DNA of 64,000 nt from Actinotalea alkalitolerans (GTDB lineage Bacteria > Actinomycetota > Actinomycetes > Actinomycetales > Cellulomonadaceae): the NCBI RefSeq assembly GCF_023369855.1, contig NZ_JAMBPP010000002.1, positions 62,001 through 126,000 on the forward strand. The letters run 5' to 3'. Position numbers and translations under genes: made by a program. The notes under the pieces are model-generated. The model ran no database searches, had not been told where the DNA came from, and saw nothing but the letters and a program-made list of their open reading frames with translations. Positions 1-7,771 of the stretch are shown here, one piece after another (position 1 is the first letter of the stretch; each line of letters opens with the position of its first letter).

Positions 1-770
1 AGCGCGAGGAGGAGGTCCCGACCGACGGGCTCGGCGGTGAGCAGGACGCCGTCCACGGTGACGTCGTGCACGGTGGTCCCCGTCGCGGAGTCGACGACCA
101 CGACCTGGACCCGCGCGGAGTCCTGGCCCGCACCGCCCACGTCGGTGACCCCACCGTCCACGTCGGTCACGCACGCGACCAGTCCGGCCGGACCGTCGTC
201 GACCGGCGCACGGTCAGGCCGCAGCCCCTCGTCCACCGCGAAGCAGCGCCCGGCGTCCGTGGCCCCGCCCACCGACCCCGACGCGACCCAGGTCATCTCA
301 CCCGTGGCCGGGTCGAGCCCCTGCAGCACCCCCCGGTCGTCGACCGCCAGGAGCGTGTCCGCCTGGCCGCCCACCCACCGCCCCGGAACCCTCCACACCA
401 CACCGGGCGCCGTGGGCACCGCAGCCAGGACACCGGGCTCCGCGACCAGAGCCGCGTGCCGGGCGGCCGACTGCCGCGCGTCGACGACCTGCGTCGCGAC
501 CGCCACGACGACCAGGAGCGCCGCGACCACGACCGTCCGCACGACCCGGCGACGCCGCACCCGACGCGCGAGCACCACGCCGCCGCCGGGCTCGTCCGGT
601 GGGGAGAGCGGATGCGGGTCCCCGGGCGACGTCGCACGCCGGTCCATCGCCTCCAGGGCGAGCTGGTGCAGCACCGTTCGTGCCTCGTCGGCGGTGACGT
701 CCTCCTCCTCGATGAGGATGACGTCGACCGCGCCGAGGTCCGCGAAGGACTGCGACCGGTGCCGGCGCAC
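1..770 (-). CDS. membrane-anchored PQQ-like beta-propeller protein (3' end outside window)
   Basis: The reading frame is open from a GTG at 770 to the window edge, so at least 256 residues are present and the C-terminus is missing. An in-frame TAG lies 9 bases upstream, which fixes the earliest start. GAGGAG directly abuts that GTG, an unusually short spacing, so a slightly later start is possible. The first ~75 residues are charged and cytosolic. A single hydrophobic segment (VVVAALLVVVAVA) follows at about residues 80-95. After it come repeats of the type LLAVDDRGVLQGLDPATGEMTWV, written here in part, which are typical of PQQ/quinoprotein-like beta-propeller blades facing outside the membrane. 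The function is unknown. It lies downstream of the eut operon on the same strand but 155 bases away, with no sign that it belongs to it. Confidence 0.6.
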   Translation of the reverse strand, partial: MRRHRSQSFADLGAVDVILIEEEDVTADEARTVLHQLALEAMDRRATSPGDPHPLSPPDEPGGGVVLARRVRRRRVVRTVVVAALLVVVAVATQVVDARQSAARHAALVAEPGVLAAVPTAPGVVWRVPGRWVGGQADTLLAVDDRGVLQGLDPATGEMTWVASGSVGGATDAGRCFAVDEGLRPDRAPVDDGPAGLVACVTDVDGGVTDVGGAGQDSARVQVVVVDSATGTTVHDVTVDGVLLTAEPVGRDLLLA

Positions 771-924
771 CTCCTCAGGCTACGACCGGAGGGGGCTCGA
801 GGTGCAGGGAGACGCAGCCGATGCCCGGACTCGTCCGCCCACGCTCGGCGGCGGAGCCGCGCTCACGCGGGCCGGCGGGCAGGCGGGCGGGCCGGCCAGA
901 CGAGGGTCGTGCACCTGAGGGACG

Positions 925-1242
925 TCAGCCCCGCCGGCGCAGGACCCGCTCGATGGCCGCATCGAGGCCGTCGGGCTCACGGCCGAGCGCTCCGACCACG
1001 GCGGCACGCACCTCGGCCCGTTGCTCGGCGGGCAGGGCCGCGACGTTCGGCTCGGTCGCGCACGACCCGGTCGTCCCGGGCGTCGCACCCGCCGTGTCCC
1101 GCGCGACGATGCGGAGCCCCCGCTCCCGTGCGCGCTCGCGAGCGAGGTCGGTCACGGTCGTGCGGGAGTCGACCTCGAGCAGCAGCTCGCCCGCGTCCGC
1201 GAGCCGGTCGATCTCCGCCCGGGTGATGAACGTGCGCGCCAT
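925..1242 (-). CDS. small EutQ-N-terminal-like protein, last gene of eut operon
   Basis: A 105-residue protein beginning MARTFITRAEIDRLADAG. I chose the ATG at 1242 because GAGG sits just upstream and because the longer open frame (to 1329) would overlap the BMC gene with low-complexity sequence. Residues 5-50 follow the same pattern as the first ~50 residues of the EutQ encoded at 4133: a hydrophobic-T-x2-(D/E)-(I/V) start, an acidic beta strand, then TVTDLARERARERGLRI versus TIVTALARDTARELGVTL. The rest (from about residue 55) is Ala/Glu-rich and ends in an amphipathic helix. There is no cupin, so it is a stand-alone copy of the EutQ head domain. It lies 5 bases after the shell-protein gene, so it is very probably co-transcribed and linked to the microcompartment. 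Its biochemical role is unknown. Confidence 0.7.
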   Translation of the reverse strand: MARTFITRAEIDRLADAGELLLEVDSRTTVTDLARERARERGLRIVARDTAGATPGTTGSCATEPNVAALPAEQRAEVRAAVVGALGREPDGLDAAIERVLRRRG

Positions 1243-1247
1243 GATCC

Positions 1248-1871
1248 TCACATCCCTCGTATCGCCTCGACCGACGCCACCGCGGCGTCCCGTGCGGCCA
1301 GGATGTCCGCCTCCCGCCCGGCCATCCACAGCCGGCCGAACCGTCCGACGGACGTGACGTGCATGAGGTTGACCGGGGCCGCCTTCTCCGCCTCGTTGGC
1401 CGCCAGGTTGATGTAGGCCGCCGGCGCGACCTCGATGACGAGCATGGTCTGGCCGGCCACGAGCATCGTGCCGCGCGAGAACCGGTTGAGCAGCTGGGCC
1501 TGGTACGGGTTGACGTTGGTGATGACCTGCATCGAGGCGATCTCCGGACGGACCCGGTCGGCCAGGGTGCGTCCGAGCTCCTCGAGTGTCACCTCACCGG
1601 CCCGCAGGACGTCAGCCTGGGACAGCGAGTGCACCTCGAACATGCCGAACTCGCGCTCGACGACCTGCGCGCCGGGCCGCACGTCGGTGCTCTTGACGAC
1701 CTTGTCGATCACCCGGAACACCCAGTTGCCGGGAGCCATCTCGACGTAGAGGCTCGCCATCCCCTCGATCGGCGGGTCGCCCTGGGTGATCGCTCCGACG
1801 AAGGCCGCGTACTGCGGCTGCATCCGGTCCAGGTGGACGTAGGCCCGGAGCTGGAAGTCGCTGTCGGTCAT
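1248..1871 (-). CDS. tandem BMC-domain (BMC-T-type) shell protein
   Basis: 207 residues. Two consecutive BMC-like halves can be seen. Residues ~35-105 include GMASLYVEMAPGNWVFRVID and a regularly spaced alternation of strands and helices. Residues ~120-205 contain NVNPYQAQLLNRFSRGTM, a strand VIEVAPAAYI, and the helix NLAANEAEKA. This is the arrangement of trimeric double-domain shell proteins, which form pseudohexameric tiles that are often gated pores. It is distinct from EutL (encoded at 6835), so the compartment has two different double-domain tiles. Its ATG overlaps the eutJ stop as ATGA, showing tight translational coupling. I do not recognise a standard eut letter for it. It resembles the uncharacterised two-repeat BMC-like families rather than EutS, PduB or PduT. 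Confidence 0.75.
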   Translation of the reverse strand: MTDSDFQLRAYVHLDRMQPQYAAFVGAITQGDPPIEGMASLYVEMAPGNWVFRVIDKVVKSTDVRPGAQVVEREFGMFEVHSLSQADVLRAGEVTLEELGRTLADRVRPEIASMQVITNVNPYQAQLLNRFSRGTMLVAGQTMLVIEVAPAAYINLAANEAEKAAPVNLMHVTSVGRFGRLWMAGREADILAARDAAVASVEAIRGM

Positions 1872-2734
1872 GGTCTGCCTCCCGACCCGGAGCGCGCGAG
1901 CACCGCGGGCACGTCGTGGAACGCGATTCCCAGTGGCGTGACGAAGAGGGGGTTCCCCGGGACGACGGCCCGGATCCCGGTCACCGAGGTCACGACCTGC
2001 TCGATGCCGGCGAAGGCGCTCGTGCCACCGACGAGGAAGATCTCCTCGACGTCGTGCCCGGCGAGGTGGCGGGCCACGATCGTCGCGATCTTCTCCAGGA
2101 CCGGTCGCACCAGGGGCAGCAGACGGTCGTGGTTGGCAGGGTCCCGCTTCATGACCTCGGCCTCGTCGAAGCCGATCCTGTGGTGGCCGGCGATCACCAG
2201 GCTCAGGTGCGTGCCGCCGGTCGGCTCGTCGGCGAGCGCGATGACCTCTCCCCCACGAAGCACCGCGGTACCGGTGGTACCGCCGCCGACGTCCACCACC
2301 GCGCCGTCGCGCAGCCCCAGGACGGCGTTGGCGGCCGTCGGCTCGTCCACGACGGCCGTGCACTCCAGGCCGGCGGCCTCGACCACGTACCGATGCGCCC
2401 TGAGCTCGGTGATCGGGACACCCGGCGGGATGGTCACGGCCGCGGTCACGAGGTCGACACCGATCCTGGCCTCGACCTCGGCCCGCAGCTCCCGCACCAG
2501 CGCGACCGCGCCGGCGAAGTCCAGGACGACGCCGTCCCGGACGACCTCTGCGTAGCGGTACGCCCCGGCCACCGGGAGGCCCGAGGCGTCGACGACGAAG
2601 AGCACCGTGTACGCGGTGCCGAGGTCGACGCCCACGCGCAACGCACCCTTCGTGGTGACCGGGCCGCGGGCGTGCACCACCGCGTCCGCGGCGTCGAGCA
2701 GTCGGCTCAGGTCGGGGTTGAGGGCACTCACCAT
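1868..2734 (-). CDS. eutJ: EutJ, DnaK/actin-fold ethanolamine utilisation chaperone-like protein
   Basis: 288 residues with the actin/Hsp70 ATPase signatures typical of EutJ. Phosphate-1 loop GVDLGTAYTVLFVVD is at ~34-48, the second phosphate motif VVDVGGGTTGTAV at ~165-177, and the adenosine motif FLVGGTSAFAGIE at ~237-250. EutJ is present in most eut operons and is thought to be a chaperone for the lyase or shell, but its exact role is not established. The start ATG lies inside the end of eutT (7-base overlap), and the stop overlaps the next shell gene as ATGA, so the three genes form one translationally coupled string. Length matches the family (about 280 residues). Confidence 0.9.
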   Translation of the reverse strand: MVSALNPDLSRLLDAADAVVHARGPVTTKGALRVGVDLGTAYTVLFVVDASGLPVAGAYRYAEVVRDGVVLDFAGAVALVRELRAEVEARIGVDLVTAAVTIPPGVPITELRAHRYVVEAAGLECTAVVDEPTAANAVLGLRDGAVVDVGGGTTGTAVLRGGEVIALADEPTGGTHLSLVIAGHHRIGFDEAEVMKRDPANHDRLLPLVRPVLEKIATIVARHLAGHDVEEIFLVGGTSAFAGIEQVVTSVTGIRAVVPGNPLFVTPLGIAFHDVPAVLARSGSGGRP

Positions 2735-3507
2735 GGCGACCCACCCGCCGCGACCAGCTTCAGCTCGAGGTAGTAGACGACGCTCGAGAGCCGGTTCAGG
2801 CCGTGCACGACCGACGCCCCGTAGGGGTGGTGCGGGGATCCGAAGGCCTCCAGGGCGAGCACCTCGACCTCGCGGACCTCGCAGCGCAGCAGGTTGAGCC
2901 AGTGGAGCAGCTCGGGGTCCCCGGCACCGGGCGTGAGGTGGTCCACACCCAGCCGCCCGCGCGGGTCGTGGGTGACGTCGTGCACGGCGGCCTCGTCGAG
3001 CCCGTCGACCTCCACGGGCCCGGCTGCCCGCTCGTTGTACTCCGCCGACATCAGCTCGCGGCAGTAGGCGGCCACCGTGCCCAGGTGTCGGGCCAGCTCG
3101 GCGCTGCCGGCCTCCCGCGCCCGCGCAGCCGTCAGCAGCGCGAGGGCCTGGAGCGAGTCGACCCGACCTCGAAGCCGGATCCGGGGGTGGGTCTTGGGCG
3201 CGAGGTGGCACGCGTCGAGCTGGGTCAGGGCATCGGGCTTGACGTCCACCGGCCCACCGCACGTGGTGCAGGTCGGGGTGGCCGTCCCGAGGCGCACCGG
3301 GAAGGTGCTCGGCCGGTCCCACGAAGCGCGCCCCGCCGGTCCGGCGCGGGGACTCTCGACCGGGTCGGCCTCGACCAGGACCAGACCCCAGTGGGCGACC
3401 AGGTCCTGTGCGGACGGCGAGAGGGTCGCGCCCCTGGGCACGGTCACCTGCGCGCCGGCGCGCGGCTGACGCAGCTGCTCCCGAAGGGCCGACTCGGTCA
3501 CGATCAC
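2728..3507 (-). CDS. eutT: EutT, corrinoid ATP:cob(I)alamin adenosyltransferase
   Basis: 259 residues. EutT converts cobalamin to adenosylcobalamin for the EutBC lyase. The N-terminal region (VTESALREQL, then ATLSPSAQDLVAHWGL) and the C-terminal helical part with the DHLTPGAGDPELLHWLNLLRCEVRE-type segment and GLNRLSSVVYYL match enterobacterial EutT closely. Between them lies a metal-binding-type CTTC motif followed by a His-containing helix (DACHLAPK), the region where family members bind iron or zinc. The gene starts at GTG 3507, overlapping the eutQ stop as GTGA. A second GTG two codons on is also possible. It lies between eutQ and eutJ, as in other eut loci. Confidence 0.92.
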   Translation of the reverse strand: MIVTESALREQLRQPRAGAQVTVPRGATLSPSAQDLVAHWGLVLVEADPVESPRAGPAGRASWDRPSTFPVRLGTATPTCTTCGGPVDVKPDALTQLDACHLAPKTHPRIRLRGRVDSLQALALLTAARAREAGSAELARHLGTVAAYCRELMSAEYNERAAGPVEVDGLDEAAVHDVTHDPRGRLGVDHLTPGAGDPELLHWLNLLRCEVREVEVLALEAFGSPHHPYGASVVHGLNRLSSVVYYLELKLVAAGGSPW

Positions 3508-4133
3508 GTGGAGCTCGCCTCCCAGTCCGCGGGGTACGTGACGTACAGGAACCTGGCCCACGAGGGTGTCCCGAAGGTGATCGCCGTGCCCTTGGGCACG
3601 TACAGGACGTCTCCCGGTCGGCCCACGACGGTGCCGTCGTGGGTGCCGATGTGCAGCTCCCCCTCGATGACGTACTGCACCTCGTCGTAGGTCAGCGTCC
3701 ACGGGAAGCAGCCGCGCGTGAGGGTGAGGAAACCGGCCGCCATGGGTGCGCCGTCGGCCGCGGTGATGACGTCCACCGCGCGCACCTCCTGCCCAGGCTC
3801 GGGGCCCGGGTGCGTGAACGGTTCGAGACGCACGTCCCGTGCGTCGACGTGGCGCACGCCGCGACCCGTGCCGGGACCACCGACGGCTCCGGCGGTCCCG
3901 GCCCCGAGCACCGTGGTGACGATGCGCCGGACCTCCTGCTCGAGCGATCCGGAAGGAGCCACCGGAGCACCCGTCGGGACCTGCTGGCGCAGGGTCACCC
4001 CGAGCTCGCGCGCGGTGTCGCGCGCCAGGGCGGTCACGATCGTCCCGCGCGGCGCGTCGATCTCACGTCGCCCCGCGGCAGCCGCCGTGCGCACGTCGGC
4101 CGCCGTCAGGGCACGCCTCACCGAGCGGTCCAT
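3504..4133 (-). CDS. eutQ: EutQ, cupin-domain ethanolamine utilisation protein
   Basis: 209 residues. The C-terminal half is a RmlC-type cupin: VQYVIEGELHIGTHDG, then GRPGDVLYVPKGTAITFGTP, then VTYPADW. The N-terminal ~50 residues (LTAADVRTAAAAGRREI, TIVTALARDTARELGV) form the separate head domain seen in EutQ and in the small protein at 1242. EutQ homologues have been reported to have acetate kinase activity, which would give ATP from acetyl phosphate. No phosphotransacetylase gene is in this operon, so the partner step would have to come from elsewhere. GGGAGGGGA precedes the ATG at 4133. Confidence 0.9.
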   Translation of the reverse strand: MDRSVRRALTAADVRTAAAAGRREIDAPRGTIVTALARDTARELGVTLRQQVPTGAPVAPSGSLEQEVRRIVTTVLGAGTAGAVGGPGTGRGVRHVDARDVRLEPFTHPGPEPGQEVRAVDVITAADGAPMAAGFLTLTRGCFPWTLTYDEVQYVIEGELHIGTHDGTVVGRPGDVLYVPKGTAITFGTPSWARFLYVTYPADWEASST

Positions 4134-4167
4134 GTCACGCGTCCCCTCCCTGAGCGTCCGCTGTCCG

Positions 4168-4461
4168 TCAGACCTCGTCGGTGTGCGGGAGGATCAGCTC
4201 GACGTCGCCGTGCGGGCGCGGGATCACGTGCACGGACACGAGGTCACCCACCCGATCGGCGGCTGCGGCTCCGGCGTCGGTCGCGGCCTTGACCGCGCCG
4301 ACGTCCCCACGCACCATGACCGTGACGTACCCGCCGCCGATCTGCTCCTTGCCGATCAGCTTCACGTTCGCCGCCTTGACCATGGCGTCTGCCGCCTCGA
4401 TCGCGCCGACCAGCCCCCTGGTCTCGACCATCCCGAGGGCGATCATCTGGATGTTGGCCAT
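4168..4461 (-). CDS. eutM: EutM-type hexameric BMC shell protein
   Basis: 97 residues of a canonical single-domain BMC-H protein: [50 protein letters not shown], and a C-terminal DAG...VHVIPRPH tail. Such proteins form the flat hexamers that make most of the compartment facets. The short form starts at ATG 4461, with AAGGAG about 8 bases upstream, and this matches the normal EutM N-terminus. The frame is also open upstream to a second ATG at 4665 that has a stronger Shine-Dalgarno and overlaps the eutE stop. A 165-residue extended form is therefore possible (see the entry for 4462-4665). Confidence 0.93.
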   Translation of the reverse strand: MANIQMIALGMVETRGLVGAIEAADAMVKAANVKLIGKEQIGGGYVTVMVRGDVGAVKAATDAGAAAADRVGDLVSVHVIPRPHGDVELILPHTDEV

Positions 4462-4665
4462 CTCCGTGCTCCTTCGCTTCTCGAACTGCGGTGTGGTTGT
4501 GGACGGTGGGGCAGCTGGTCGGGCCGTGTCGTCCGGGCCGACCAGCGGCACCGGTGGTGCTGGTTCCGCCGGGGAGGGCGGCGCATCGGACCGCGGCGCT
4601 CGCGGTCGGCGGGGCGGAGATCCCGTCCGGGGTTCGACCGGAGGGTCACCCGTCATGTCGTTCAT
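4462..4665 (-). other. in-frame proline-rich N-terminal extension of EutM (alternative start)
   Basis: Between the end of eutE and the usual EutM start there are 68 codons with no stop, in the EutM frame. They begin at an ATG that overlaps the eutE stop as ATGA and follows GGAGGTGAGGAG. The encoded peptide is rich in Pro, Ala, Arg and Asp/Glu ([20 protein letters not shown] at the start; [15 protein letters not shown] in the middle) and ends EKRRSTE before the EutM Met. It has no predicted fold. The strong coupled start suggests translation does begin here, giving a long EutM in addition to the short one. It could instead be an untranslated spacer that happens to lack stops; at this GC content a 204-base stop-free spacer is not surprising by itself. 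Confidence 0.55.
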
Positions 4666-6167
4666 CTCCTCACCTCCTGCAGGACCCGCCGGACGACCTC
4701 GGTCACAAGGTCCACGTCGACCGTGCCCGCTCGACCGTTCGTGGCCGTGCCCGGTCCGGCGTCGGACGCACCCGCGTGACCTGGTCGGCTGAACGCCTCG
4801 GCAGGTGGTCGTCGGGTCTCGTACGCGAGCCGCTTGACGTTGAGCAGGTGGTGGACCGTGATATTGTCGCTCACGACCGACCCACCGAGGCCACCGGGTG
4901 CCAGCGTCATCGACGGCATCAGCCCGGTCGACGCGCCGATCGCACCGAAGGTCCCCCACGTGTTGACCAGGATGCGGAAGGCAGGTTTCTCGATGCCGAA
5001 CGCCAGGACGACGTCCTCGTCCTGGGCGTGCAGGACCAGGGAGTGCCCGTCACCGCCGAACGTCAGGATCTCGATCGAGCGCTCGCACCCGGCGCGCCAG
5101 CCGTCCTCCTCGATGAAGCCCAGCACCGTCGTCAGCTTCTCCCGCGACAGCGGGTGGGCCGGGCCGACACCCTCGAGGTCGGCCACCAGCACCCGCGCCG
5201 AGCCGGGCACGTCGATCCCGGCCAGCTCGCCGATCTGCCTCGGTGTCCGGCCCACGTACCGGGGGTCCATCGTCCCGCCGGGGCGGAACATCAGGCGACC
5301 GAGCCGCTCAGCAGCCGCCCGGTCGATCCAGTGCGCCCCGGCGTCAGCCATCTCGCGACGCAGCTGCGCGGCGATCGGCCGGTCGGCCACCACCGTCTGC
5401 TCGGTCGCGCAGATCGTCGAGCAGTCGAACGCCTTCGAGCTCACGATGTCGGTCGCGGCCCGCGCGACGTCGGCCGAACGGTCGACGTAGACGGGCACGT
5501 TGCCCGGCCCCACCCCGAGGGCAGGCTTGCCGACGCTGTGCGCGGCCTTGACCATCGGGGTGCCACCCGTGGCGAGGATCATCGAGGTCGCGTAGTGGCT
5601 CATCAGCTCGTGGGTGCCGTTCAGCGTGACCAGGTTCAGCGAGCTGACCAGGCCGGGCGGCATCCCGGCCGCCTCTCCTGCTGCGGCCATCCCCGCGACG
5701 GCCGCACTCGTGCACCGCACAGCGGTCGGGTGGGGGGCGACGACCACCGCGTTGCGGGCCTTGACCGCGATCAGGATCTTGAAGATCGCGGTCGAGGTCG
5801 GGTTCGTCGACGGCGTCAGGGCGGCGACCACCCCGACCGGCCAGCCGATCTCGACCACCTGGTGCACCTCGTCGCGACGCAGCACTCCGCAGGTCGGGAT
5901 GTCCTTGATCGACTCCCACACGTCCCGGCTGGCGAACTCGTTCTTGAGTCGCTTGTGCGCCGCGAGGCCGTACCCCGTCTCCTCAGCCGCCATCTCACCC
6001 CACCGCGCAGACTCCCGGAAGGCGACGTCGGCCATCGCCGCGCAGATCCGGTCGACATCCCCCTGCTCGGCGAACCTGAAGGCACGCTGGGCCTCGCGCG
6101 CCGCGAGCGCGCGGTCGCGCGCCTCCTGCACCGATCGGAGGTCCAGGTCCAGCTCAGCCGCGGTCAC
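4662..6167 (-). CDS. eutE: EutE, CoA-acylating acetaldehyde dehydrogenase
   Basis: 501 residues. It oxidises acetaldehyde released by EutBC to acetyl-CoA inside the compartment. The aldehyde dehydrogenase signatures are present: [13 protein letters not shown] at ~118-130, the glycine motif [23 protein letters not shown], and the catalytic segment [11 protein letters not shown] with the likely nucleophile Cys253. The N-terminal ~30 residues are an Ala/Arg/Glu-rich amphipathic helix, the type of sequence that targets BMC cargo. A second possible cargo helix lies at the C-terminus ([17 protein letters not shown]). I chose GTG 6167, which follows GAGG and lies 11 bases after the eutL stop; the longer open frame runs back into eutL. 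The stop overlaps the ATG of the extended eutM frame. Confidence 0.9.
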   Translation of the reverse strand: MTAAELDLDLRSVQEARDRALAAREAQRAFRFAEQGDVDRICAAMADVAFRESARWGEMAAEETGYGLAAHKRLKNEFASRDVWESIKDIPTCGVLRRDEVHQVVEIGWPVGVVAALTPSTNPTSTAIFKILIAVKARNAVVVAPHPTAVRCTSAAVAGMAAAGEAAGMPPGLVSSLNLVTLNGTHELMSHYATSMILATGGTPMVKAAHSVGKPALGVGPGNVPVYVDRSADVARAATDIVSSKAFDCSTICATEQTVVADRPIAAQLRREMADAGAHWIDRAAAERLGRLMFRPGGTMDPRYVGRTPRQIGELAGIDVPGSARVLVADLEGVGPAHPLSREKLTTVLGFIEEDGWRAGCERSIEILTFGGDGHSLVLHAQDEDVVLAFGIEKPAFRILVNTWGTFGAIGASTGLMPSMTLAPGGLGGSVVSDNITVHHLLNVKRLAYETRRPPAEAFSRPGHAGASDAGPGTATNGRAGTVDVDLVTEVVRRVLQEVRR

Positions 6168-6178
6168 GGTCGCCCGCC

Positions 6179-6835
6179 TCAGAACTTCCGCGGGTCCCGG
6201 GCGACGTCCAGGACGGCGTCCTGGAACGCCTGGCACGCCGCCCGGCACGCGCTCTGGCTGCCGGAGAGCAGCCCGCCGCCGAAGTTCGTCTCCGAGGGCG
6301 GCGCCCACCACAGCTGCATCTGGACCTCAGCGGCCTTGAGCGCCGCGTCCATCGCGAACGTCGCCTCGATCGGAGGTGCGATGAGGTATGCGAGGGGGGT
6401 GCCGACCGGGACCCCCGCCTCCTTGCTGAGGTAGGTCCCCGTCCGCGAGATCGTGTGCGGGAAGAAGTTGAGCTCGCCGGCCTCGTCGGCACTGTAGAAC
6501 CAGGCCGACTCCTCGGCGTAGGCGATGCAGGCGTTCAGGCCGGCACGCGCCTCGGCCGGGTCAGGGGCGGCGAGGATCCCGATGATCTCGCCGGACAGCG
6601 GCCCCGAGGGGTAGCCCGAGCCGGCGTAGAAGCTGTGCGCGTACACGACCTCGACCTCGGCCATCTTCGTCGCCTCGTCGAGGGAGACGTAGAGCGAGTC
6701 GTCGATGTCGCAGGTGATCAGCGCGAGGCTCCGGTGCTCGGGCCTGAGCTCGAGCTTCGCAGCGAAGTCGGGGTGGACGTTCGGGATGATCCGTGCCGCC
6801 AGGATGGTCGGCTTGACGGGGTCGAGGATTCCCAT
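6179..6835 (-). CDS. eutL: EutL, trimeric double-domain BMC shell protein
   Basis: 218 residues, essentially the same length as enterobacterial EutL and similar along the whole chain: ARIIPNVHPDFAAKL, ITCDIDDSLYVSLDEATK, VVYAHSFYAGSGYPSGPLSG, APDPAEARAGLNACIAYAE, FPHTISRTGTYLS, AYLIAPPIEATFAMDAALKA, and the diagnostic PPSETNFGGGLLSGSQSAC. EutL forms trimers with a closed or open central pore and has been proposed to be gated by ethanolamine. It follows eutC by 26 bases, with AAGGAA before the ATG at 6835. Confidence 0.95.
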   Translation of the reverse strand: MGILDPVKPTILAARIIPNVHPDFAAKLELRPEHRSLALITCDIDDSLYVSLDEATKMAEVEVVYAHSFYAGSGYPSGPLSGEIIGILAAPDPAEARAGLNACIAYAEESAWFYSADEAGELNFFPHTISRTGTYLSKEAGVPVGTPLAYLIAPPIEATFAMDAALKAAEVQMQLWWAPPSETNFGGGLLSGSQSACRAACQAFQDAVLDVARDPRKF

Positions 6836-6861
6836 GGTGATTCCTTCTTCGGTCGTGGAGG

Positions 6862-7764
6862 CTAGGTGGTCGCCGACGTGAGCTCGCGCAGATGGACGCC
6901 GCTGGCGCCGTGCTTGAGCGTGGTGCGGACGAGGTCGACCACGTAGGCGCCGGCCTCGAGGGGGTTCGTCCCGCCGTGGACCGTGATCATGCAGATCAGG
7001 TCACGCTCGGCGTCGGTCTTCCCGGGCTCCGGGTGGAAGCCCATGTAGGCACTCATGGCGTCGGCGATCCCCAGGCCCGGGCGCTCGCCGATCAGCAGCA
7101 GCACGACCTTGGCGTCGATCACGGTGTTGACGTCGTTCATCACCCCGACCCGGCAGTTCTCGATGAAGAACGGTGTGCCGATCGTCAGCCCGGCGGACCG
7201 CAGGCCCTGGTCGATCACCGGGTAGATGTCGGCCAGGTTGCTCTCGATCGCGGCTGCCGACAGCCCGTCACCCACGCAGATCTGCACGTCGGGAGACTTC
7301 GTGCAGCGCTCCGCGATCGTGGTCTTGGCCTCGGCCGACAGCAGCCGCCCGAGGTCGGGGCGCAGCAGGTACTCGGCCCGGTCGGCCGCCTGCGTGGACA
7401 CCGTGAACAGGTTCAGCGGCGCCTTGACCTCCTCGGGCACCACGCCGTAGATGGCGTCCTGGGTGACGCCGTGGTCGGCCTGGAAGAGCAGCAGGCTCGC
7501 GGTCCGGGGTCGAGGCCCGGCGCGGCCGACACCCAGGCGCGCGGTCGTCGCGGCGCACAGGTTGCGCAGGCCCTCCGGGTCCATCGGGTCCTGGACGCCG
7601 ATCGTGCGGCGGGCCTGCTCGGTCGTCGGGTCGGGCAGGTCGATGACCAGCCCGTCGCCCGTCGCGGGACCTGCGAGCGCCGTCGGACCGGTCGTGCCGC
7701 CGTGGTCGGCCCGGAGCTCGCGGAGCACTGCCTGGACGATGGCGTCGATGTCGGGGGTGGTCAT
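6862..7764 (-). CDS. eutC: EutC, ethanolamine ammonia-lyase small subunit
   Basis: 300 residues, matching the family length. EutC pairs with EutB to bind adenosylcobalamin and split ethanolamine into acetaldehyde and ammonia. Visible family segments are LRNLCAATTARLGVGRAGPRP, LLLFQADHGVTQDAIYGVVP, VQICVGDGLSAAAIESNL, IENCRVGVMNDVN, VVLLLIGERPGLGIADAMSAYMG and the terminal HGGTNPLEAGAYVVDL. The N-terminal ~20 residues (DIDAIVQAVLRELRAD) form an amphipathic helix consistent with the cargo-targeting peptide known in EutC. It lies 7 bases after eutB, with GAGGAG before the ATG. Confidence 0.96.
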   Translation of the reverse strand: MTTPDIDAIVQAVLRELRADHGGTTGPTALAGPATGDGLVIDLPDPTTEQARRTIGVQDPMDPEGLRNLCAATTARLGVGRAGPRPRTASLLLFQADHGVTQDAIYGVVPEEVKAPLNLFTVSTQAADRAEYLLRPDLGRLLSAEAKTTIAERCTKSPDVQICVGDGLSAAAIESNLADIYPVIDQGLRSAGLTIGTPFFIENCRVGVMNDVNTVIDAKVVLLLIGERPGLGIADAMSAYMGFHPEPGKTDAERDLICMITVHGGTNPLEAGAYVVDLVRTTLKHGASGVHLRELTSATT

Positions 7765-7771
7765 GGTCTCC

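Noticed and set aside
4663-4959. Further upstream extension of the EutM frame into eutE
   Set aside because: This part is antiphase to the well conserved C-terminus of EutE and lacks a ribosome site; only the segment from 4665 onwards is supported.
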